DNA of 64,000 nucleotides from Pycnopodia helianthoides. Its lineage: Eukaryota; Echinodermata; Asteroidea; Forcipulatida; Asteriidae. The notes under the pieces were generated by a model. That model saw nothing but the letters and a program-made list of their open reading frames with translations, had not been told where the DNA came from and made no database searches. Of the stretch, positions 34,931 through 47,552 are shown piece after piece. Numbering within the stretch: position 1 is the stretch's first letter; every line of letters starts with the position of its first letter. Position numbers and translations under genes: made by a program. The stretch covers positions 10,264,474-10,328,473 of the forward strand of contig CM063263.1 in assembly GCA_032158295.1 (NCBI GenBank), read 5' to 3'.

Positions 34931-35639
34931 AGCTGTTCAACCCAGAACCAATTCCAGAGCCACTGTCGAGTTTCTTTTTGCTATTGTGTATAGCATGAAT
35001 GTGGATGACATCTGTTTACTAAACACGGGTGTTGTTGTTTTTTTATTTTTTTTTTTAAATTATCACATTGGGTTTGGACAGCAGTCCATGAACAAAAAGT
35101 GCGGTGAAGGCAAATCATGTATGAACTATTCAGGTTCAACTAAAATGTAACAGTTGCAGTTTTGTGGCTCCTCGAACCGGAATAATGGAATATTTAAAAT
35201 TAGACCGCTTTCATCATTTTTTACGCAACATTACCGTTCCCAGCTGCTGCTGGGGTAATGCGGTCCTCGTTCTACAAGCGAAGCCGTACCTTATAAACCA
35301 CGAATAGCTATAGGACAAACTTGAAGTACATGTTATAAGTGAAGTATTGTCTGTGAAGTGCTGTGTGCTCTTTTATTGCTTATTTATAATGTTCGCAGCC
35401 CCCTCCATACCGTACTAATACTGCATTTGATAAAGACAAATGCTTCCACTATAAATAGCATACCCCCAAAAGGGAAAAAAGCATTCTACTTGTTTGGTTT
35501 TCCGCAATAGGTTTCTGCAATTTTAAAAACATTGTGTTCAGGCAAGATTACCCGTTAAATCAAACAATAGTCGTGTAGAGCAATTTACAACATCAGAGTG
35601 GTCATATTTATAGGCATACGTGTGCTTGCAGGGTTTGAT
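34931..35639. other. No feature seen
   Basis: AT-rich unique sequence; nothing supported. Confidence 0.3.
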
Positions 35640-36028
35640 TATAGGAACATTACAGAATTGGTAAGAAAAAACTTGTAAAATATACTTTTGATCACAGATT
35701 TAATAAAGCTTACACGGTCTAATGATGATGATAGTAGAAAACATCCCTTGAAATATTACTGTCTGAAATGCCATAGTTGATGAGAAATGAACAAACTAAT
35801 TCTCCGATTGGAGTTTATCGCTCAGTGAGCGTTTTATTCATTTGTTGAACCTATACGATTTCATGCAAATGTGTAATCGGTTTTTCACTATTTTCTCGTG
35901 ACCCAGATGGCCGATCGATCTCAAACTTCTACAGGTTTGTCAGTTCATGTATATGGTGGATTACATAAAGTGCTTACACTGCCAGCAACTGTTTGGTAGC
36001 AAACACCAATTCTGCAATGTTCCTTTAA
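35640..36028 (+). mobile_element. Family A inverted-repeat element, copy 4
   Basis: Left TTAA eroded (TTATAGGAACATTAC). The right end is intact, TGCAATGTTCCT-TTAA. Hairpin CGCTCAGTGAGCG at about 35819. Confidence 0.86.
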
Positions 36029-37860
36029 CTAACCCACAACTAAACCTGGTAACAAGATTTATTACCTCATATAAACTACTAGTTGGGCACACCACTTCAT
36101 GGATGTACGATAGATCAGTGCCCCACTATTTTTCGGTTATAAGGAATAACAATCGTGTGTATCAGTTACTTGATAATTGCTGCAGTAGTACGAGTGGCAC
36201 TCGAATTACAAACACGAGGAATAATATTCAACGTCAATATTGATATTTTTTTTTAAATTATGGGTGATTGTAGATCCTGAAAGCAGTAAACTATCTAGAC
36301 AATTATCATTAGAAACAAACTCATCTGTTCAATCATTGTTGTTGCTGTTATGAATGATTTATGGCACAAACAAATAACTAATTTAAATTATATGAGCATT
36401 TGTGGCGTGTTGCCATTTTCAGATTTTCACGATCATCATGTTCAAAGCAAATTGCGCGTGCCAGCTGTGTTATTTTCCAAAACACAACAAACAATTAACG
36501 GTCACATTTCAGTAATTAGACAAGCGCTGTCATATGTTTTACTTCTCTATTGTATAATGTGTTGTAGGCCTATTATCCAGTTTTGGGAAACTACACTATT
36601 ATTCTTCTCCACATGAGCATTTGAGCATGTGGTCACTCCCTTCAAATTAAAATCTCGCAGTCAAGTATTGTATTTAGGAATACGTGCAGGCCTATCAAAT
36701 GTACTGCACAAAGCGAGTTTGCATCTTTGAGGCAAACTTTTTGATGATAAAATCATTGTCTTTTTTCACAAAATTATACTATACACTAAAACAAAAATTA
36801 AAACCAGAACTGTTCAGCCTTTCATGGAAACTTTCATGTAAAGGCAATTGATCACCTTTACTTTATTATTATTTTTTTATTTACTTTTTGATTGGGGTAT
36901 ATTGTCTTACTATAGTTAACTCGGCTGTGTTTTGCTGGTTTACGGTTAACCATTTACAGAGACATGGAATAGATTGTGTAAGGTCAAAGTCGCAAAGTTG
37001 ACCTTGGGACGCGTTACCATGTCTGCTTGCTGACCCTGTAGATGTTAAATGTTTCAACAGCAAGCGCCCAGTTTTGAGCAACCTGTGTATCAGTTAGACC
37101 TCCTATAAAATGTGTTGTTTCGAGAACATCTATTTCGAAAGGCTGATTACAGATTTGCAATACAATGAAAACCCGTGAGTAATTAACGGGTGTTTGTTTT
37201 TTGCCAGAAAACCGCAAGCTTCACGTATGGCCGAATTTATAACGGTTTCCCGGGATCTGCGTAAGGTCATGGACGCTCCTATATCACCAGGGAACGTGCG
37301 AGACTTTTAGTGATAACACATGACTGACCAGCAGCTATTTAGTCACTGCTCATTGTTGATTCGGTTATAGGCCTAAACCATGCTCTGAAATCTAACAATA
37401 TATACCCGTTTATCCTAAAAATAGATGCGTGGTATTTGTGACGGTCTGGTACCCACGGGACCTTTCACAGCTTGGTAATTATCTCATCACTCCCAAGCCT
37501 GTGCGGTAATATTTTACCACTTGGGGGATGCAAAGTTCACAGTTGTTATTTCAAAAACAAAATAATATGTAATATCGTAATAGACTTTTGTAATTGGATG
37601 TTCCCCGCGCCGTCCCAGTTTTGCTAAAATGAATAACGTCATTGGTACGAGCATACAGTGCAAAACCAGTTGGCATAGACCTGCTTTGTCTGTAAGGTAA
37701 AATGCAAATACATATTTATGAGGGTGAAGGACAATATAATCAACACTTTTGTTTGTATTATTCATAACGTATATTGAGTATGTTGTTGCAGGTCATTTTT
37801 CGCAATATCTGCACGTTCAAAATAAACCGATGATAGGTGTATTGATGCTTGGGTTGTAGT
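36029..37860. other. No gene recognised
   Basis: Short frames without domains. TAGGCCTA at 36565 and 37368. Confidence 0.3.
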
Positions 37861-38230
37861 GCACTGTTCAGTTCGAATACCTGACCTGCCCTGTGTACAG
37901 TGTATTCATTGAAGAAGACAGTTTACCTGCCTTCTTGATTGCACTGTCAGGTTCGAACAGGCTTAGTGTATGAGAGGCTTATTTGTGAAGACAGATCTGT
38001 TTGGGTCTTGTGCACTTTTTGAGTTCGAGACGATTCGTCTAGATTCGGAAAAGAAGCAACTTCCAAGAAGTGTTACACGTGCGTACAATATTATTGTAAG
38101 ACTATACATAACTCTTCTGTAGATAGGCCTATTCGAGAGAGGAAAAACTGGGTTCATCTGTTTGGGTCTGCGTGCCCCTTTTGAGTTCGACTTGATTTAT
38201 CTAGATTCGAAGGAAGCAGCAATCTTCAAT
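37861..38230. repeat. Local degenerate direct repeats
   Basis: ATCTGTTTGGGTCT...TTTGAGTTCGA...TCTAGATTCG occurs at 37994-38061 and 38156-38225, 162 bp apart. GCACTGTTCAGTTCGAA (37861) and GCACTGTCAGGTTCGAA (about 37941) form a further pair. A decaying local duplication; noncoding. Confidence 0.6.
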
Positions 38231-40308
38231 AAATAATACATGTACATGTAATTTTTGTTATAGCTTAATTGCTGTACACTTTCGGAAGGAGGTGCTAAGA
38301 AAATAAAAAAGAATAAATACATAAATACAACATACAGCAAGCAAATCATCTAGCGTCAGACCAACCGCAATATTGGTTAGGCCTATACTGTTTTGACAAT
38401 TGTGTTCTATGGCTGTAACTTGACTTTATAAATCAACCAAATAGGCAAAAATAGAATGTTAGGGCCTAGTTTCATTTCCAACAACCTAAAATACCTAGGC
38501 CTACATGTTATTTTAGTATTTCACCCCACCCAACCCCAGACAAAATGTATAAATAAACAAACGAACAGATAAAATTACAAACAAGATCAAAGCACAACAT
38601 AAGTTTTGCTGTGTAATTAGTTTCTTCTCACTTTTACGAAATATTTACGTTGTTGCTTATTAACACATGCGACAAGTACATAGACACATGACGTTTGTAC
38701 TGTGTGGCTTGAGCAGCCCTTTTTATTCTAATTGAATACGGAGTAAAATTACACGATCTTAAAACCATGAACAGTTTGTTACAAATGCAACCAATTAACC
38801 AAACTGCATTTTTGCAAACTGAAAGCAACTCTTAATATATTTGCAAGAACAGTACTGATCCCGGCAGTAATTTAACTCGCGAAATCTCATACAATTTTTT
38901 TTTCAAAATTAAATCTTGCCCTTAAATCAAAGCATGTGGTAGTAGTCGATAGTGTCTCTGACAATCCGTAAATCAGTGCACGATTCCTTCACAATTCCCT
39001 CAGGCTCACTGTCCTACGGCTAAAATTACAAGATGTGTTTGGATGTCGTACAATATGTAACCGAACCCCAGCACAGATTCTCCTATTACGGATGTTTTTT
39101 TTTTTTAAGAAGACCGGTAAAACACTTCTCTGTACTGGAACTATTTCGCACTCCCCCCCTTTTTTGTACAATTGAAAGTTCCACGCAGTGGAGGGCGGAT
39201 GCTGAATTGAGTTCTTCCTGATTTCGTCCAACATTCACCCAAATACAAAATAGGTTATCATCAACACAACACGCCTCGGCAGGCGTGAGTCAACGTCCTG
39301 ATTTGCAGGAACTTTGAAGTAAATCACGTGGCTAGATCTTAGCCTACATACAGGGATCATATTCGATCAAACACAATGCATTTTTATTTAGAGCAACTCT
39401 AAAGTGCGTGGAGTGAGTGGTCGAGGGGACGAGCTGTGATTAGCTTTAGCTTGTCCAGCGAACCCCCTCTTAACAATATCGGTGAGGTTTACTCTGTTAT
39501 TAAATCTTCGGACTATGCGTGGAAGTCAGCTGACACCAAACACCCACGCGAACCTGCTGTCTTAGCTATTTAGTCCACGTCGTATTATATTGTTTTAACC
39601 AATTTGACTATTACCTGCCTCTGTTTAGGCTGAGCATTGAGGCTTGTCTTCACTCTATATGTAAAGCTTAGTAAGGCCAACGAGTTGCAGTTCTACTGTG
39701 CTCATTTTGAAAGTTTTATTTATTTACTTTTTTTTTTTTTTTTTACTTTTTTTTTTTTTTTTTTTTACATACTTATAAATACTAATAGAAACACGATCGC
39801 TGTGACTTATAACAGGAACCGTGATATAAGAGGACGTCAAAACAAAGAAACACATAGAAGAAATGACATTCAGGACTTCAGCATGTACTCTTTATAAGCA
39901 GAACCTCTTTATAATGTGCTCTTTATAACGAGGGTCGCCTCTAAAAGACGAACCTTTTTGTTTTTTAGTTCGTCAATAAAAAATAAATATTTTAATCATC
40001 GACGAGATTATTTGTTTGCAAATGAACACCAACTAGTGACTTTTTGAGAGGTGGTTTTTTTTGTTTCCTAAAGTGCATGGTTTGCGTTTTCAGGACAATG
40101 CAAATGATGACATACAAATAGAATGATCTGTTTCAGCCTGTACACCCCCTGAATATCAATTTCATGCAGTCCTTCAAAAACAAAACGTGACTGTCGAATT
40201 GGAATAAATGTTCACTGGTCGGCTGTAGGCATTATAGTGTGTTTAGGGAAAGCTAGAGAATGGGGATTATTTTATCTGTAATAATTGAAGTATAGGCCGA
40301 CTTCACCT
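38231..40308. other. No gene recognised
   Basis: T-runs at 39728-39767. TAGGCCTA at 38378 and 38496. No coding signal recognised. Confidence 0.35.
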
Positions 40309-40696
40309 TTAAAGGAACATTACAGAATTGGTTTTTGCTAACAAAACAGTTGCTGGCAGTGCAAGCACTTTATGTAGTCTACCATATACATAAACTGACA
40401 AACCTGTAGAAGTTTGAGATCGATCGGCCATCTGGGTCACGAGAAAATAGTGAAAAACCGATTACACATTTGCATGAAATCATATGGATTCAGGAGCTGA
40501 ATAAAACGCTCACTGAGCGATAAACTCCAATCGGAAACTTAGTTTATTCATTTCTCATCAAATATGGCATTTCAGACAGAAATATTTCAAGGGATGTTTT
40601 CTACTATCATTAGACCGTGTAAGTTTTATGTAAATCTGTGATCAAAAAGTCTATTTTACAAGTTTTTTTCTTACCAATTCTGTAATGTTCCTTTAA
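40309..40696 (-). mobile_element. Family A inverted-repeat element, copy 5
   Basis: 388 bp with TTAA at both ends. Hairpin CGCTCACTGAGCG at about 40507. Complete. Confidence 0.9.
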
Positions 40697-40959
40697 TGTG
40701 TCGCTTTATGAATCATGGCTGTAAATACACTTTATGATGAAGAGAATGTCCGGCGGTGAAATTATAGTAACACCAAGGGGAATTGGTGCATGGAGATCGA
40801 TGAATCATGTGCACAGTATCTCTCTTTAAATATGACATTTTAATTGTACATTTTAAAAAACTGTACACATATGTGTAGTAATATATGTTTATATAAAAAT
40901 GATTCTCCTGTGGAGATTAATAACACGAGAAAGTAACTTAGCGTACACTCTTGCATAAT

Positions 40960-41320
40960 TCCCAGGTCAGATTTGACCCGCATTCCGGGGTCCCCGGGGA
41001 CAGGCCTACTCAGTAAAGTGGTTGAACACGAGATAATTAACTCGGGTAAACTTGAGCTCTTCCCGGGTTATTTTGACATAGATTCCGGGTCATACTGACA
41101 CGGAAATGGGTCAAGGCTCCAGACATCTTTATGAGAGCGACATTGTGGGCTTTCCCCATGTGTTTTCTATTGTCCCTTTTCTCTAATATTTCCTGTTTAA
41201 CAATGTCAAAAACCTCACAACAACAGTTCCTACCTAAAAATCACCTTACAATGTCTATCTTGTAAGCTCACTTGACCAGACCGGGGTCAATTCTGACCGG
41301 GACATGTTTTTGAGCGTTTG
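40960..41320. repeat. TGACC-motif repeat, dispersed copy
   Basis: CCAGGTCAGATTTGACCCG, CCGGGTCATACTGACACGG, AAATGGGTCAAGGCTCC and CCGGGGTCAATTCTGACCGG are imperfect palindromes of the GTCA-TGAC type. Related to 9080-9268 and 46735-47430. Confidence 0.6.
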
Positions 41321-42810
41321 TAATGTGTCGCCTTTAATACGATTTTGTGACAAAACAATGATTGTTGAGGGGTGAAGTTAAAGGTTATTTTTTTCAAGGA
41401 CTTTGCTTTTATTGGTTTAGTTTAACGCAAGTGCAATGCGCTGTATGATTATACAATACCATGAAGTGACGTTGTTGAAAACGTAGCCTAATTTGTGGAA
41501 TGATTGTGCTCTTGCCTTTCACAAACACAACCAATTTGTGGAAAGTCTGTATCTTACATAGACATTAATTTAGCATATACTTTAAACACAATTTTTTCAA
41601 AACTTCATGGAGGTCAAGAAGGGATTGGAAACGTCTGACAAACAATCAAACAAACAAACAAACAAACAAACAAACAAGAAGAGATGTTGCCACTGGGGCG
41701 GAACACATGTAGCGGGATATTGCTCTATGTCTTGGAACACGCACATTTGTAACTAGACATCTAGTTTCAAGTGCCCCTTGTGTTGCTCGTATTCATGTTG
41801 TCAAATACTGTTACGCCGCGTACGTCAAAACGGACTAGTTTGTGAATCGAAACTATAATATGCTGTTCTTGGCCTCTCGCCGTGAGCTGATTGTAAATGC
41901 ACACGTCCCTTGGCCCGTTGGCTCGGTGGCCCAGATTCGCCCGATTTGCGATTCCCAGCTGTTTCTACATCACGCATTTTGTCATGTCAATGGCCCTCCT
42001 GATGCTTGGACACCAGACAAATCAAAGCCCCCTCTGCACGTCCACCGTGCTGGGAGTTTCATGCCAAGTATTGGCGTCCATGCTACCAACCTGTAGTTTC
42101 GCTTGAACCCAAACCAACTGATGTGATTTATAAATCTTCCTTGCAACGTATTCTTAAAGGGGGAAACCTGAGCAGTTGAAGACAGAATTAAGTTATCAAC
42201 GTGGGCTGGTCGATTCTAAACCCTGTCTGAGACGGAATTCCTATCCCCTAGTAATTAACACGGTTACCAACTCGTCAGTTGTTTAATCAAATACAGCCCT
42301 GTAGTTTCCACTGCCCAGTCCTGTTTACTTATTCATTTGTCAAGATTTGCTCGATGTTGCCGTGAAAGTAAATTTCACGGCCTGGCCCTGACATGGGAAG
42401 TTATGTGCATTCACGTTCCCACATTCGTTTTCACTTTAACGCACTGTCAGCCTCTCGGACGTTATAATGTATGCTTTTACGCTCAAATTCGAGAACAACA
42501 TTCAAATTCAAACGTGCATGTCGACAACGGTATTACTATTCTTCGAAAACAGTCCAATGCCATGATATTAATTTAGGTAAACTAAATAGATTTACTAAAC
42601 TGCTCTTCAAATGGAGGCGTTCTTTTATGTACTGGTACCAATCAAGCACTCTTATTATAATTCTATATTTGTTTTATTGGTAATTGTGTTCCGTGTGTTC
42701 ATGGTTATTGAAAGAGTTAAACTGTTGATTGACATTGAATTGTATCGGTTTGGGAAAACTAGTTAAAGGTTGGGGGGTGAACTGGATTGAACTGGATTTC
42801 AAAATAACAA
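41321..42810. other. No gene recognised
   Basis: CAAA microsatellite at 41647-41676. Frames around 41842-42106 have no recognisable domain. Confidence 0.35.
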
Positions 42811-43348
42811 GACCAGCCTTGACTCTGGATTTGAGTCAGACCGACCCCGGATTCTGGATTGGATTAACCAATGGATCTGTTTACAGCCTGGATCCGTGTC
42901 AATTACGAAGCAACCGGAGTCCACACTGATCCGGACTCGATATCAGGTCAAACGATGAATCAGAGTCAGACTGACTAGTAGTAGAGCAAGGTTAGCTGAC
43001 ACTGGAATCAATTTCAGACTAACTAGTGAGTAACCATACTGACCAGACCAGGGAAGCACTGTCAGAATGACCCAACATTCAATATCAGGCTAAGCGAAGA
43101 ATCAGAGTTAGGTCAGACTGCCCCATGAAATGCTTAACATCTATATCAAGCTCATACTCCAGACGAATCGGAATTATACCGACCAGGGAAGCAAGGTCAA
43201 ACATACCCTGAATTGTATACCAAGCTTGAGGTCTATATCAAGCTCACAGATGAATCAGAATTAGACTGACAAGTGAAGCAAGGTCAAACTGACCCTGGAA
43301 TCAATGTAAGGCTAACCGAAGAACCAAAGTCAGACTGACACGGGATGT

Positions 43349-43469
43349 GGGTCCAATTTCATGGCTCTGCTTACCGCGGAATTCTGCGCTTACGGAGCCC
43401 TTGTAGCACATAAATCTATGATATGTAAGCGTAGAAGTCTACGGTAAGCAGAGCTATGAAATTGGACCC
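43349..43469. mobile_element. 121-bp palindromic element in the array
   Basis: GGGTCCAATTTCATGGCTCT and CTGCTTACCG at the left; CGGTAAGCAGAGCTATGAAA and TTGGACCC at the right. Arms of ~35 bp with few mismatches. It interrupts the TGACC array. Confidence 0.82.
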
Positions 43470-43920
43470 CGCTCAGACTGACCCTGAAACCTGGTTTAGA
43501 TTAACCCCGGACTCTGGTTTTAACTGAAAATGGGAATTCATGTCAAACCTCCCTTGGAGTCAATGTCAGGCAAGCCCATAAATAAGAGGCAGACTAACGC
43601 GGGAACTTGAGTTTGACCGGTCAGGGAAACATTATGGTCAGACATACAGTGATTCATTGGCTCACACTGACCCTGGAACTGTGTTTATACTGAACGGAAA
43701 CTATAGTTTAGGCAGACCTTGGAATGGAGGTAACATTTTAACGATCAACCCAAGACTTTTGATAAGAATGAACTGTGAACCTCGATCCTACTGAACCGCG
43801 GAGTCCTGTTAAACGGAGAGAATCACTGTCAATCTGGCCCTGGAATGACAGCCACTATGACCGAGGAATCACGGTCATGCTGACCAAGAAATCTCGCTGA
43901 AGTCTTAACAAACCCCGGAC

Positions 43921-44312
43921 TTAAAGGAACATTACAGAATTGGTTTTTGCTACCAAACAGTTGCTGGCAGTGTAAGCACTTTATGTAATCCACCCTGTAC
44001 ATAAACTGACAAACCTGTAGAAGTTTGAGATCGATCGGCCATCTGGGTCACGGGAAAATAGTGAAAAACTGATTACACATTTGCATGAATCAATAGATTC
44101 AACACATGAATAAAACGCTCACTGAGCGATAAACTCCAACCGGAAAATTAGTTTATTCATTTCTCATCAAATATGGCATTTCAGACAGAAATATTTCAAG
44201 GGATGTTTTCTACTATCATCATCATTAGACCGTTTAAGTTTTTTTGTAAATCTGTGATCAAAAAGTATATTTTACAAGTTTTTTTCTTACCAATTCTGTA
44301 ATGTTCCTTTAA
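43921..44312 (-). mobile_element. Family A inverted-repeat element, copy 6
   Basis: 392 bp, TTAA both ends. Hairpin CGCTCACTGAGCG at about 44116. Inserted in the TGACC array: array-type sequence resumes immediately at AGTCAGACTGAC. Confidence 0.92.
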
Positions 44313-44412
44313 AGTCAGACTGACTTATGAATTAAGATCGCACTGTGAACTCGGAATCTCGTTCAGACTCACTCATTGAATCACAACATGTTCTACTTTC
44401 TATAGGCCAGAC

Positions 44413-44623
44413 TACGGAAGCGTATATGACCATCAGTGATTTCTGTATTTCCAAGATATGTTATCAGTGATTTCTGTATTTCCAAGATATGTCATCTTTG
44501 AATTCTGTGTTTCGGACAAATATAACTCTGAAAACCGTAATAACTAGTGTACAATTCTGTGTTTCTATGATAAATTATCTCGGTAACGCAGTAACATGAT
44601 GGCCATAATTATACGCTTCCGTA
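44413..44623. mobile_element. 211-bp element with TACGGAAGCGTATA ends
   Basis: TACGGAAGCGTATATGACCA faces TGGCCATAATTATACGCTTC and CGTA. Flanked by CCAGAC on both sides (44407-44412 and 44624-44629), a likely 6-bp target duplication, although the surrounding array repeats that motif. Holds an internal duplication of ~30 bp (TCAGTGATTTCTGTATTTCC, twice from about 44433). Confidence 0.75.
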
Positions 44624-44750
44624 CCAGACTGACGTAGGTACCAACAAGTGATTTCTCCTGGGGTGCTAGGAACTAAACGGAAATACCAAGGTCAGAGGGA
44701 TGACCAAAGAATCCAGTCCAATGTTAGTCATAGGTCGTGGTCCAAGGGAT

Positions 44751-46734
44751 CTCGCTCCCTGACTACCGGTATTGATGACGTTACACATGAATGATAAAGC
44801 AAACCGTTATATATTGGGCACATTGACACAAATATTTCTTCATACTTCAGTGCATGCACCTTTTCAGCCAACTATCCGCCGAGTCGCCAGGTCGCATGCA
44901 GCAGTAATTCCACGAATAGACAAGTTCTCCTTCAGCATTTTTTTTATTTTACGGAATGGTTGAAGAATTTTGTGAAACAAACTTAGGCCTGTCTTATTAC
45001 GACCCAAGCGCTTTCATCGAAATGGTCTGGTGCCTGAAGTGCACGCAGTCCATAAACACGAGATCTGGGAGTTTGTGATGTTTGCCCTCTCCTGGTTCTC
45101 GATCATGTTTATTAACTGGTGGTATTCCATCAGTATTCCAGCGCAGTAGACAACGAGTCGTCATGCCGTTGTCGAAAGTGGTATTTAAAGCCAATAATGG
45201 GTTAGTCTTTGATTTTTCTTCTTCTTCCTGTCCCCCCCCATTTGGGGAAACTGATAAACGACTTCATAATACTAAACTAAATTGCTCTCGAGGCAATTCG
45301 CGGTGTTCCTCTCAAGCTGAACTCAATCAAACACTCTTGAGGTTGCGATCAAAACAGGTTGGCAGCAACGCTAAAACATGTTGGGCGAACACCGTAACGT
45401 TTCGATGCACAGTGTCAGGACAGGGCGGGAGATCTGGTAATGAAGTTCACCCAAGGTGAAGCTGATCGAAACGTCGAGATAACACGACGCCGTCTCACCT
45501 TTTTTGATTAAAAAGTCAACTCAACTCGGCCCCCGGATATTCACTCATGTAAAATTAGCCAATTTGTAAATTACAAAGACGTGCGAAGCTTGCCTCCAAC
45601 AGCACTCGGAAAACAAGGCTCTGTTCAAAGTTTCAATAAATCAAGCTTTACTGGCTCAGTTTGCAATAGTCTTCATGGGAGGACTTCGTGGGCAGGCCGT
45701 CAAGACGGGGAGTTGCTCCATCAAGTCGGCCCATTTAAGGGGGAAAAACCGTCTCTGACTTGCTACAACAATTTTACGGTTCGGGAAGTGTTTTGCATTA
45801 TCTACGCAGGGTGCGCGCACAAGTAAAAAGGGGGTGACAACGTCGCAAAACTATAAACGACTGATACATTGATTTAATAAAACCACAGTATTATTATTCA
45901 AGAAATTGGCTACCCTTGATTAATATAAATACTGTATCAAAAACTTTCACCGCGTGAAGAACTGCTGTCCCCCCATATTTCTTCATATTCCATTGACAAT
46001 TATTGTGATGATAGTTTGTCGTTTCGATATATCGTCGAAACAGAATGGTCCGCGTTGATGTAACGTTCTGTATTGTACGGGGTGTACTTACGATAGTACT
46101 AATTACATTGCATGCTTCAATGAACTTGTAATAATTATTCTATTTCTGACAGATTACCCTTTGGTATTTGTTCACACCTGAATGAACATTAGTTTTTTTT
46201 TCGAGGGGTGTGACGTGCACTATGTTTCACGTAGGGTGTCTTGAACCCCATAGTGATGTGTCACATGGTTAACCCTTTTAAAAACTCACGAGGCGGTATA
46301 CAGCCTGGATCGGCGTGTCCAACATGCATCAAACTACTGTGTCAGCGTTCTTAGAATCAAATACAAAAATCTATAAATCTGTTCTCATTTCAAGACCGGC
46401 TGTCGGAGGGGAAAGGAAGGTGTGGGCGTTAGAGTGCTCTCTCCACGATATCCAAACAAAAAAACTATGTGACGGATGTAAACGAATTTGAGGTGAACAT
46501 GCGTTTATTCCCAATGAGTTCTGCTACGCCTTATAAGACGTGATATTCTGAAAATTGACAGATTACAACATACTCTTTCAAACGGACCCCAAGTGGTCTG
46601 ACCCCTGCCGCCACAACTAATTTGATGGAACTTCACTGAAGCTTGCCGCGGAGGAATAACAGTCCGCTTGAGGCAGTGGAGGGCACGATCACAGGAAAGT
46701 GTGGAGCTGACTTGTCTACCCTCTTTACAATCTT
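44751..46734. other. No gene confirmed
   Basis: An open frame of 125 codons at 45082-45459 has no recognised domain. CTGATCGAAACGTCGAGA at about 45463-45480 resembles sequence I associate with Penelope-type elements, but nothing else supports that. C8 at 45232-45239. Confidence 0.25.
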
Positions 46735-47430
46735 CTCAGTACGAATTGACCCTAATATCCAGATCCAGTTTGGCCTGATCCTTTTCTGCGTCAATTTGAC
46801 CCAGAATCTTTGTCAAAATGAACCACAAAATGGGTGGAAATGACGCACAGTCCGAGTTAAAATCCTATTTTTTTTTTATGTTTAAAAAAAAGAAAAAGAA
46901 ATATCGCCTAACTGACAAGGCCGAACGACCACTCAAGGTGAGGGCTACACTTAACTGATTTGGGCTGTTGACCCAAATCAACTGACACCAGAGGCACGTT
47001 GCCACCTACTCCTGGGGCTGAAACAGGGTTACCCCCCTTCACAGTCCGTAAGGATGAAGGCATGGGTATCATCCACTGGGAGCCTGGCTTGTAGAGCAGA
47101 ATGCACTACCTTCCCAACTTGTTGACCCTTTTAAGGGTGAGCCTGACACAGAAATGGGTCAGGCCTCCTAGGACCTTCGCTCGTCCCCAGCGCCTTGCCT
47201 TAAAACCAAAGGCGCTGGGATGGGGAAACGTATCGTTAACGTCTCGGTCCCATGCTCAGTCCCATCATGCATCACACTCACACTGCAAGCACTGCACGTA
47301 TGACGTACTTCCTGAACAAGAATCTGTGCAAGCTGATTAGCCCATCCCAGCGGTCCTGGATAGGCCGCTGGGGCCGAGCGAACCTATGACCCGGAATCCG
47401 GGTCAATTCTGACCCGGGAGATTTTGGGGT
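46735..47430. repeat. TGACC-motif repeat with a longer unidentified element
   Basis: GAATTGACCCTAATATCCAG, GCGTCAATTTGACCCAGAAT and GGAATCCGGGTCAATTCTGA bound ~500 bp. The interior has GGGCTGTTGACCCAAATCAAC, an AGCGCC...GGCGCTGGG dyad (47190-47220) and CATGCTCAGTCCCATCATGC. No ORF. Possibly a complete copy of the element whose ends seed the TGACC repeats. Confidence 0.45.
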
Positions 47431-47552
47431 GTAATGGTGAAAATGAACGAGTTTAAAATAAAGAGTGATTTTTTCTGTATTACACAGATATGAGATGAAT
47501 CACCATCAGCCATATTGGGTTTATAAATCGGAAGAAGTTTGGGTGACGGTTC

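Larger units (their letters stand above)
42811..44750. repeat. Degenerate GTCAGACTGACC array, ~1.9 kb with insertions
   Basis: Dozens of variants of GTCAGACTGACC(C)-GGAATCA spaced every ~20-35 bp. There are hints of a longer ~65-70 bp unit: AGCAAGGTCAAACTGACCC, TGGAATCAATGTAAGGCTAA, GAAGAACCAAAGTCAGACTG against 43050-43120. It is interrupted by three inverted-repeat elements (43349-43469, 43921-44312, 44413-44623). No ORF. A decayed minisatellite built from the same motif as the dispersed TGACC repeats. Confidence 0.75.

Noticed and set aside
45082..45459. 125-codon open frame
   Set aside because: No recognisable domain or composition signal. The nearby CGAAACGTCGA phrase only faintly suggests a retroelement.
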